From JBELHJ01 sp042091495 (lineage in GTDB: Bacteria; Bacteroidota; Bacteroidia; Flavobacteriales; Flavobacteriaceae): a stretch of DNA of 11,499 nt. The stretch is taken from positions 1-11,499 of the forward strand of contig JBELHJ010000064.1 in NCBI GenBank assembly GCA_042091495.1, read 5' to 3'. Positions 6,111 to 11,499 of this stretch are shown piece after piece. Position 1 is the first letter of the stretch. Each line of letters opens with the position of its first letter. The position numbers and the translations under genes are program-made. A model generated the notes under the pieces. The model was given only the letters and a program-made list of their open reading frames with translations, was not told the DNA's origin and did no database searches.

Positions 6111-7221
6111 TTATAAAGTGTTTTCTGTGTCTTTATTTTGTCCCATTGCCATAAGGTATGATTTTAAAAAGGGTGTAATATCTCCATCCAAAACATTGTC
6201 AACATTAGCGGTTTCATAAGATGTTCTAACATCTTTAACTAGTTTATAAGGATGCATCACATAATTTCTAATTTGACTACCCCATTCAATTTTCATTTTT
6301 CCAGCTTCTATATCTTCACGTTGAGCCATTTGTTTATTTAGTTCAATTTCATAAAGTTGGGACTTGAGCATTTGCATTGCACGTGCTCTGTTATCATGTT
6401 GAGATCTTGTTTCTGAGCATGAGATTTGAATTCCCGAAGGTTTATGTGTAAGCTGGACTTTAGTTTCTACCTTATTAACATTTTGCCCACCAGCACCACT
6501 TGATCTAGCGGTTGTTATTTCAATATCAGCAGGATTAATTTCTATTTCTATTGTATCATCAACAAGAGGATATACATATACTGATGCAAAACTAGTGTGT
6601 CTTTTTGCATTGCTATCAAAAGGCGATATTCGAACAAGTCTGTGAACACCATTTTCACCCTTTAACCATCCGAAAGCATAACTGCCTTCAATTTCTAGCG
6701 TAACAGTTTTAATACCAGCAACATCACCTTCTTGAAAATTAAGTTCCTTGACTTTATACCCGTTTTTTTCAGCAAACATTAAGTACATACGCATAAGCAT
6801 ACTTGCCCAATCACAACTTTCTGTACCCCCAGCTCCTGCAGTTATTTGCAGCACAGCACTTAGATTATCTCCTTCTTCAGATAACATATTTTTGAATTCA
6901 AGGTTTTCAACAAAATCTGAAGCTTTAGAAAATTGAAGTTCAACTTCATCTATAGATACATCACCGGCTTTGTGAAACTCATATAGAACTTCTAAATCAT
7001 CAATTAATGATTTAGAAGTTTGATAATCTTCGACCCACTTCTTTTTTTCACGAATTGATCTCATAACGAGCTCAGCTTTTTTGGAGTCATTCCAAAAATT
7101 AGGATCAAAGGTTTGCTCTTCTTCGTTTGAAATTTCTATAGTTTTGGCATCTATGTCAAAGATACCTCCTCAACGCACCGAGGCGTTCTAAAAGATCTTT
7201 GATTTGATCATTGGTTGTCAT
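6111..7221 (-). CDS. prfB: Peptide chain release factor 2, with programmed +1 frameshift
   Basis: RF2 reads UGA and UAA stop codons and triggers peptide release in the ribosome. The gene starts at ATG 7221 (MTTNDQIKDLLERLGALRRYL, 21 codons), meets an in-frame TGA at 7158-7156, and continues in the +1 frame from GAC (7157-7155) to the TAA at 6111, giving 369 residues in all. Joined at CTT, the protein reads RRYL-DID, as in other RF2 proteins. The codon-recognition motif SPF (in RISPFDSN) and the catalytic GGQ (in SSGAGGQNVNK) are both present, with HTSFASVYVYP typical of RF2. A coding region that begins only at the ATG at 7064 would lose the N-terminal helices. RF2 shortage promotes the frameshift, so the gene regulates itself. 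arsC follows ten bases downstream. A 14-bp hairpin lies inside the coding region at 6987-7020. Confidence 0.97.
6987..7020. repeat. 14-bp perfect inverted repeat inside prfB
   Basis: AACTTCTAAATCAT (6987-7000) and its exact complement ATGATTTAGAAGTT (7007-7020) are separated by CAATTA. In the prfB mRNA this would fold as a 14-bp stem with a 6-base loop, about 135 bases downstream of the frameshift site. It lies in codons for TSKSLIDDLEVLY. It has no U tail and is not a terminator. Confidence 0.7.
7151..7174 (-). promoter_or_regulatory. prfB: prfB programmed frameshift site
   Basis: The minus strand reads AGGAGGTATCTTTGAC: an SD-like AGGAGG, three bases, the slippery CTT, then TGA followed by C. 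It differs from the E. coli site at one base (AGGGGG in place of AGGAGG). The SD-like element pairs with 16S rRNA inside the ribosome and pushes the peptidyl-tRNA from CUU to UUU. Confidence 0.95.
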
Positions 7222-7236
7222 AGAGTAATTTTTCAA

Positions 7237-7244
7237 CAAATATA
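7237..7244 (-). promoter_or_regulatory. -7 promoter box of prfB
   Basis: Minus-strand TATATTTG matches TAnnTTTG and ends 15 bases before the prfB ATG at 7221, implying a leader shorter than about ten bases. No clear -33 TTG at the right distance. Confidence 0.55.
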
Positions 7245-7278
7245 AAACTCCTATTTATTCATAAAAATATTCTCGATT

Positions 7279-7286
7279 TAATTTTG
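7279..7286 (+). promoter_or_regulatory. -7 promoter box of the threonine aldolase gene
   Basis: TAATTTTG matches TAnnTTTG, 26 bases before the ATG at 7313. The -33 region has no TTG, so support is partial. This box and the one for prfB on the other strand lie within 50 bases of each other in the divergent spacer. Confidence 0.5.
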
Positions 7287-7312
7287 TTATTTTAAAACAT
7301 AAAATAAACGTT

Positions 7313-8350
7313 ATGCCTAAACCATTTATTGATTTAAGAAGCGATACCGTGACTAAACCCTCTACAGAAATGTTAGAGGCTATGTTTAAGGCTGAAGTTG
7401 GTGATGATGTTTTTCATGAAGACCCTACGGTAATTGCTTTACAAGAGAAAATAGCAAAGTTATTTAGCATGGAGGCTTCTTTATTTTTTCCTTCAGGAAC
7501 TATGGCAAATCAAGTCGCAATTAAGATTCAAACGAATCCTGGTGATCAGGTTATTTGTGATAAAGACGCTCATATTTTTCATTATGAATCTGGTGGAGTG
7601 GCCTTTAATAGTGGAGTATCTTGTTGTTTAATAAACGGAAATAATGGCCAATTCACTTCAGAGGATGTTAAAAATAACATTAATAAACCGGAGTTTTACC
7701 ATACCCCATTTTCAAAATTGGTAGCAATAGAAAATACTGCAAATAGAGCAGGGGGAACGTTTTGGAATTTCACTGAATTGAAAGCTATAAAAGCAGTTTG
7801 TAACGCTAACAATTTGAAATTTCATTTAGATGGAGCTCGATTGTGGAACGCATTAGTTGAGACGGATGAATTACCAGCGGATTATGGAAATTTATTTGAC
7901 ACCATATCAGTTTGTCTAAGTAAAGGTTTAGGTTGCCCTGGTGGATCGCTATTAATTTCTAGTTCTGAAAACATAAATAGAGCTTTACGATACAGAAAAG
8001 TTTTTGGAGGAAATATGAGACAAATTGGATATTATGCTGCAGCTGGAATTTATAGCTTGGATCATAATAGATTACGATTAAAAAATGATCATTTAAAGGC
8101 TAAAGAACTAGGAAAGGCTTTAGAGCAATTACCGGTAATTAAAAAAGTTCAAAACGTTAAGACTAATATTGTTATCTTTTACTTAAAAGCTTCAGTTAAT
8201 GAAAGTGTTTTTATAGATAAATTGCAGAGTAATGGCATTTATATCATTCCTATGGGTGGTGGTAAACTAAGAATGGTGACACATCTGGATTACTCAGACC
8301 AAATGCATCACTATGTTTTAAAAAAAATAGCTTCAATTGACTTTATTTGA
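7313..8350 (+). CDS. ltaE: Low-specificity L-threonine aldolase (PLP-dependent)
   Basis: 345 residues, normal for the beta-eliminating lyase/threonine aldolase family of fold-type I PLP enzymes. It cleaves L-threonine (and usually allo-threonine and related beta-hydroxy amino acids) to glycine and an aldehyde. The start MPKPFIDLRSDTVTKPS is the family hallmark (DLRSDT), followed by GDDVFHEDPT, FFPSGTMANQ for cofactor phosphate binding, His87 (DAH) stacking on the PLP ring, HLDGARLWNA with Asp173 contacting the pyridine nitrogen, and SVCLSKGLGCPGG with Lys204 as the Schiff-base lysine. FGGNMRQIGYYAAAG is also conserved. It is transcribed divergently from prfB and its last eight bases overlap the end of ybaB on the other strand. 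ATG start without Shine-Dalgarno sequence. Stereochemical preference (L-threo versus L-allo) cannot be read from the sequence with certainty. Confidence 0.93.
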   Translation: MPKPFIDLRSDTVTKPSTEMLEAMFKAEVGDDVFHEDPTVIALQEKIAKLFSMEASLFFPSGTMANQVAIKIQTNPGDQVICDKDAHIFHYESGGVAFNSGVSCCLINGNNGQFTSEDVKNNINKPEFYHTPFSKLVAIENTANRAGGTFWNFTELKAIKAVCNANNLKFHLDGARLWNALVETDELPADYGNLFDTISVCLSKGLGCPGGSLLISSSENINRALRYRKVFGGNMRQIGYYAAAGIYSLDHNRLRLKNDHLKAKELGKALEQLPVIKKVQNVKTNIVIFYLKASVNESVFIDKLQSNGIYIIPMGGGKLRMVTHLDYSDQMHHYVLKKIASIDFI

Positions 8351-8666
8351 AAAAATCCATACCAGGTATGTTAGGTAAACCATCTTTAGCAGCTGATGCA
8401 AGTTCTGTTTCATTAATTTTAGATGCTTTAGAAATAGCTTTATTTATTGTAAGAATAAGATAATCTTCAAGCATTTCTTTGTCTTCCAATAGCGAATCAT
8501 CAATAGAAATACTTTTTAATTCTCTGTTTGCAGTAAAAGTTAATTTTAATAGATTATCCTTACTTTGTTCATCTATTAAAACATGGTTTAACCTTAATTT
8601 TGTTTCTTCAACTTTTTTTTGGGTTTCTTTGATTTTATTAATCATTCCCATCATATCTCCAAACAT
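8343..8666 (-). CDS. ybaB: YbaB/EbfC-family nucleoid-associated protein
   Basis: 107 residues, the standard size. The Met-rich start MFGDMMGMINKIKETQKKVEETKLRL matches the long N-terminal helix of YbaB/EbfC, which forms a tweezer-shaped dimer binding DNA. The middle LLKLTFTANRELKSISIDDSLL corresponds to the beta-sheet with the family's V-x-G-x-x-E-like turn, and LEDYLILTINKAISKA to the second long helix, ending with a short flexible tail (GLPNIPGMDFFK). In many bacteria ybaB lies with dnaX and recR; here it does not, being divergent from the oligopeptidase gene and overlapping the threonine aldolase gene tail-to-tail by eight bases. A minus-strand TAATTTTG lies about 45 bases before the ATG at 8666. 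No terminator hairpin is visible at its end, so transcription may run antisense into the aldolase gene. Confidence 0.9.
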   Translation of the reverse strand: MFGDMMGMINKIKETQKKVEETKLRLNHVLIDEQSKDNLLKLTFTANRELKSISIDDSLLEDKEMLEDYLILTINKAISKASKINETELASAAKDGLPNIPGMDFFK

Positions 8667-8671
8667 ATTAC

Positions 8672-8703
8672 TTGTAATTATAGTTAATAAAAAATTAAAT
8701 TTA
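8672..8703 (+). promoter_or_regulatory. Possible promoter of the oligopeptidase gene
   Basis: TTG (8672-8674), 21 bases, then TAAATTTA (8696-8703), one mismatch to TAnnTTTG at the last base. Spacing is right, but the final G is normally well conserved, so this is a weak call. Confidence 0.3.
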
Positions 8704-8709
8704 GCTATT

Positions 8710-8717
8710 CAAAATTA
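8710..8717 (-). promoter_or_regulatory. -7 promoter box of ybaB
   Basis: Minus-strand TAATTTTG matches TAnnTTTG, 43 bases before the ybaB ATG. No TTG at the expected -33 distance. Confidence 0.4.
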
Positions 8718-8725
8718 GAATAAAT

Positions 8726-11019
8726 ATGATTAAAAAAGTGTTATTTTTTTCGTTTAAAATTATTTTTATGTCATCTTGCTCAAATCAAAAAAAGATTAAA
8801 GATTCAATCACTATGAAATCTCCTATTGCTGAAAAAAAAGAAAAAATCCTTGAAAAACACGATGATAAAAGAATTGATAATTATTACTGGTTAAATGAAA
8901 AAGAGAACAAAAGTGTATTGGATTATCTTGAAAGTGAAAATGATTATAATGATAAACTAACTAGTCATACTAAAGATTTTCAGAACGATTTGTTTGAAGA
9001 AATGAAATCTAGGATTAAAGAAGATGATCAATCAGTTCCATATAAATACAACGGTTATTGGTATATAACGCGTTATGAACAAGGTAAAGACTATCCTATT
9101 TATTCAAGAAAGAAAGATTCCTTAACAGCTAAAGAGGAAGTATTGTTTGATTGTAATGTTTTGGCTAAAGGCCACTCTTATTTTCAGTTGAGAGGCATCA
9201 ATATTAGCCCCGATAATCNNNNNNNNNNNNNNNNNNNNNNNNNNNNNNNNNNNNNNNNNNNNNNNNNNNNNNNNNNNNNNNNNNNNNNNNNNNNNNNNNN
9301 NNNNNNNNNNNNNNNNNNGCTAAAGGCCACTCTTATTTTCAGTTGAGAGGCATCAATATTAGCCCCGATAATCGCTTCGCTGCTTTTGGAATTGATACTT
9401 TAAGTAGAAGAAAATATAAGCTTCAAGTAAAAGATTTAAAAACAGGGAAGCTATTACCCTTTAATATTGAAAATACAACAGGAGGTTCTACATGGGCTAA
9501 TGATAATAAAACACTTTTTTACACTAGAAAAGATGATTTAACTCTGAGGTCAGATAAAATTTACAGACATGTTATAGGTGAAAGCCCAGATCAAGATCAA
9601 TTAATTTATCATGAGAAAGATGACACCTTCAATACATTTGTTTACAAAACTAAATCTAAAAAGTATTTAGTTATTGGATCTAGTAGTACTTTAACTTCGG
9701 AGTACAGAATACTTAATGCTGATACTCCAAATAATCAATTTAGTATTTTTCAACCTAGGCAAAGAGGTTTAGAATATAGTATTTCACACTATGATAATAA
9801 ATTTTATGTTTTGACCAATAAAGATGGGGCTACTAATTTTAAATTAATGGAAACTCCTGAAATTAAAACAAATCAAGAACATTGGGTTGATCTAATTTCT
9901 CATCGAAAAGATGTGCTTATAGAAGATGTCGAAATATTCAAGGATTATCTAGTTTTAAGTGAAAGATGTAATGGACTTAATAAAATTAAAGTAATAGCAT
10001 GGAATGATCCAGAATCAGGCTACTATTTGGATTTTGAAAGTGAAACATATACAGCATATCCTAGTACAAACTTAGATTTTGATACCAGTACCTTAAGATA
10101 TTTTTATAATTCTTTAACGACACCGGCTTCTACGATTGATTTTAATATGCTAACCAAACAGAGAGAGGTTAAAAAAGAACAAGAGGTACTTGGAGGTGAT
10201 TTTAATAAAGATAACTACACCTCAGAGCGTTTATGGGCGGAAGCTGAAGATGGCACAAAAATACCTGTTTCATTAGTTTATCGAAAAGGTATTAAAAAAG
10301 ATGGTAAAAATCCACTTTTACAATATGGTTATGGGTCATACGGTTCTACAATAGACCCTTACTTTTCTACAGTACGTCTAAGTTTATTAGATAGGGGTTT
10401 TATTTATGCTATTGCACATATTAGAGGTAGTGAATACTTGGGTAGAGAGTGGTATGAAAGCGGAAAACTATTAAATAAGAAAAATACATTCACAGATTTT
10501 ATTGATGTTTCAAAATATCTCATTAAAGAATGTTATACATCTAGTAAGCATCTCTATGCTATGGGAGGCAGTGCTGGAGGCTTATTAATGGGAGCTATTG
10601 TTAATATGGGTTCTGAGTACTACAATGGAGTTGTTGCTGCTGTTCCTTTTGTTGATGTGGTTACAACCATGTTAGATGATACTATACCTTTAACTACTGG
10701 TGAGTATGATGAGTGGGGGAATCCTAATGATAAGGTATATTATGACTATATGAAATCATATTCACCATATGACAACGTGTTTTCACAAGCATATCCAAAT
10801 ATGTTGGTAACTACTGGTTTTCATGATTCCCAAGTTCAATATTTTGAACCAGCAAAATGGGTTGCTAAGCTTCGTGAGTTAAAAACCAATGATAATTTGT
10901 TATTATTTCATTGTAATATGGATGCAGGACACGGTGGAGCTTCTGGTCGTTTTGAAGCTTTAAAAGAAGTAGCCGAAGAATACGCATTCTTACTGGATTT
11001 AGAAGGAATTAAGAAGTAA
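8726..11019 (+). CDS. ptrB: Oligopeptidase B (protease II, peptidase family S9A), probable lipoprotein; interrupted by a false gap
   Basis: When the repeated 55 bases and the 100 N are collapsed, the gene gives one uninterrupted 712-residue protein, the right length for an S9A peptidase. Residues 1-146 come from before the gap, the rest from after. It has an N-terminal beta-propeller and a C-terminal alpha/beta-hydrolase domain. The catalytic triad, in joined numbering, is Ser564 (GGSAGG), Asp649 (GFHDSQVQY) and His684 (DAGHGGASG). RIDNYYWL near the start and PLTTGEYDEWGNP closely match E. coli PtrB, which cuts short peptides after Arg and Lys; the two acidic S1 residues appear as Glu608 and Asp610. 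The N-terminus MIKKVLFFSFKIIFMSSC looks like a lipoprotein signal with Cys18, suggesting export, whereas the E. coli enzyme is cytoplasmic. In the sequence as printed the gap shifts the frame by two, so automatic calling would split the gene in two. Confidence 0.93.
9164..9218 (+). repeat. Left copy of a 55-base direct repeat flanking the assembly gap
   Basis: These 55 bases are identical to 9319-9373 and stop exactly at the first N. The same codons are read in both copies (AKGHSYFQLRGINISPDN), so this is one stretch of sequence written twice at two contig ends. Confidence 0.97.
9219..9318. other. Assembly gap (100 N), probably spurious
   Basis: Exactly 100 N, the placeholder length used for gaps of unknown size. 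Because both contig ends share the same 55 bases, the true gap length is most likely minus 55, meaning nothing is missing and 155 bases (one repeat copy plus the N) should be removed. Confidence 0.95.
9319..9373 (+). repeat. Right copy of the 55-base direct repeat flanking the assembly gap
   Basis: Identical to 9164-9218 and begins at the first base after the N run. The TTG at 9343 inside it can be mistaken for a start codon of the downstream fragment; it is an internal Leu of the oligopeptidase. Confidence 0.97.
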
Positions 11020-11032
11020 TAAAAAAAATAAG

Positions 11033-11040
11033 TACTTTTG
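11033..11040 (+). promoter_or_regulatory. -7 promoter box of the beta-synthase gene
   Basis: TACTTTTG followed by CA matches TAnnTTTG and resembles the TTTGCA form often seen in Flavobacteriia. It lies 46 bases before the ATG at 11087, in the short spacer after the oligopeptidase stop. No -33 TTG is visible, and no terminator separates the two genes, so read-through is possible. Confidence 0.55.
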
Positions 11041-11086
11041 CAATAGATTGAAATTATTTTAATTGATCAAAAAAGATATCTCATTT

Positions 11087-11499
11087 ATGAGTAAAAACAT
11101 AACTGCTTTCAACAATATTTCTGAGTTAGTTGGAAACACCCCTCTAATAAAACTAAACGCTATAAAGAAAGGCATTCCTGCTCAAATTTATGCTAAACTT
11201 GAATCCTACAATCCTGGACATTCTGCTAAAGATCGAATAGCATTACACATCATTAATGAAGCTGAAAAGCAAGGTGTTTTGAAACCCGGAAGTATTATTG
11301 TTGAAACCACTTCTGGTAACACTGGATTTAGCATAGCAATGATTAGTTCAATTAAAGGTTACAAATGTATCCTAGCTGTGAGTTCTAAATCCTCTAAAGA
11401 TAAGATTGACATTTTAAGGGCTATGGGAGCTGAAGTTCATGTTTGTCCAGCTCACGTCCCTGCAGACGATCCTAGATCTTATTATGAAGTTGCTAAACG
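11087..11499 (+). CDS. PLP-dependent cystathionine beta-synthase / cysteine synthase family protein (3' partial)
   Basis: 137 complete codons are visible before the window ends; family members are about 300-450 residues. ISELVGNTPLIKL is the typical start of fold-type II beta-replacement enzymes, NPGHSAKDR carries the Schiff-base lysine (Lys48), and TTSGNTGFSIA (around residues 74-84) is the loop binding the substrate carboxylate. Two candidates are O-acetylserine sulfhydrylase, making cysteine from sulfide, and cystathionine beta-synthase, joining serine and homocysteine. The stretch VCPAHVPADDPRSYYEVAK after the second strand resembles cystathionine beta-synthases (DDPRSYY) more than CysK, and the Gly-to-His and Val-to-Ala differences in NPGHSAKDR also depart from the common CysK form NPGGSVKDR. 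A C-terminal CBS domain pair would settle it but lies beyond the window. ATG start at 11087 chosen because it is directly before the conserved N-terminus; no Shine-Dalgarno sequence. Confidence 0.88.
   Translation, partial: MSKNITAFNNISELVGNTPLIKLNAIKKGIPAQIYAKLESYNPGHSAKDRIALHIINEAEKQGVLKPGSIIVETTSGNTGFSIAMISSIKGYKCILAVSSKSSKDKIDILRAMGAEVHVCPAHVPADDPRSYYEVAK

Noticed and set aside
6748..6936. Plus-strand open frame opposite prfB
   Set aside because: Shadow of RF2 codons; no supporting signals.
7064..7157. prfB as a broken gene because of the in-frame TGA
   Set aside because: The stop lies in the canonical CTT-TGA-C recoding context with an SD-like element; this is normal programmed frameshifting.
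8479..8718. Plus-strand open frame opposite ybaB with a hydrophobic end
   Set aside because: It is antisense to YbaB over most of its length; the apparent membrane segment is the complement of Met/Ile/Lys codons of the first helix.
9219..9318. Gap as the site of an insertion element or a tandem repeat, with the 55-base repeats as target duplications
   Set aside because: Target duplications are usually 2-14 bases; 55 identical bases ending exactly at N on both sides and a frame restored by collapsing them indicate an assembly artefact.
9343..9375. TTG at 9343 as start of a separate peptidase gene after the gap
   Set aside because: It is an internal Leu codon of the oligopeptidase, and the same codon occurs before the gap in the duplicate copy.
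9477..9492. Perfect AGGAGG-like sequence followed by ATG inside ptrB
   Set aside because: It falls in codons for a Gly-Gly stretch and the ATG is followed at once by GGC TAA, so no product results; it is chance.
1..11499. Search for a defence island, CRISPR array, transposon, prophage or biosynthetic cluster
   Set aside because: All genes but two are recognisable core metabolism or housekeeping; no transposase, integrase, direct-repeat array or nuclease-like gene is present.

Overview
The window looks like ordinary chromosome from a marine-type member of the Bacteroidota, most likely class Flavobacteriia. The evidence is strongly AT-rich DNA, no Shine-Dalgarno sequence at any gene start, repeated TAnnTTTG boxes (the Bacteroidota -7 promoter element) upstream of genes, an OmpA/SPOR-type envelope protein of Bacteroidota style, and protein sequences typical of flavobacterial core genes. 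The single run of exactly 100 N flanked by an identical 55-base repeat marks it as a draft short-read assembly.

Layout. 1-689 (+): 3' end of an OmpA-family peptidoglycan-binding protein with a SPOR-like tail. 690-1694 (-): formimidoylglutamase-type ureohydrolase (hutG). 1810-2697 (+): an uncharacterised membrane-anchored coiled-coil protein with its own promoter, ending in a terminator shared with the convergent hutI. 2716-3957 (-): imidazolonepropionase (hutI), starting at TTG right after the fumC terminator. 4022-5419 (-): class II fumarase (fumC). 5562-5726 (+): a 54-residue membrane protein between a well-formed promoter and a palindromic terminator. 5759-6100 (-) arsC-like and 6111-7221 (-) prfB: probably one operon, with prfB needing a programmed +1 frameshift. 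7313-8350 (+): threonine aldolase, overlapping tail-to-tail with ybaB (8343-8666, -). 8726-11019 (+): oligopeptidase B with a lipoprotein-type signal, interrupted only by a false assembly gap. 11087 to the window end (+): N-terminal part of a PLP-dependent cysteine/cystathionine beta-synthase. No stretch of more than about 150 bases lacks a gene.

Functional picture. hutI and hutG catalyse the last two steps of histidine breakdown to glutamate and formamide; hutH and hutU are not in the window. fumC serves the TCA cycle. Threonine aldolase, oligopeptidase B and the beta-synthase are further amino-acid and peptide metabolism, fitting a heterotroph that lives on protein. prfB, ybaB and the OmpA protein are housekeeping genes.

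I see no mobile element, CRISPR array, defence system, tRNA or rRNA, and no convincing undescribed multi-gene system. The points most worth a second look are the SD-dependent prfB frameshift in a lineage that does not use SD for initiation, a 14-bp perfect hairpin inside prfB, an operator-like palindrome in the promoter of the 54-residue protein, the TTG-started hutI beside a terminator, and the assembly gap that can be closed on paper.
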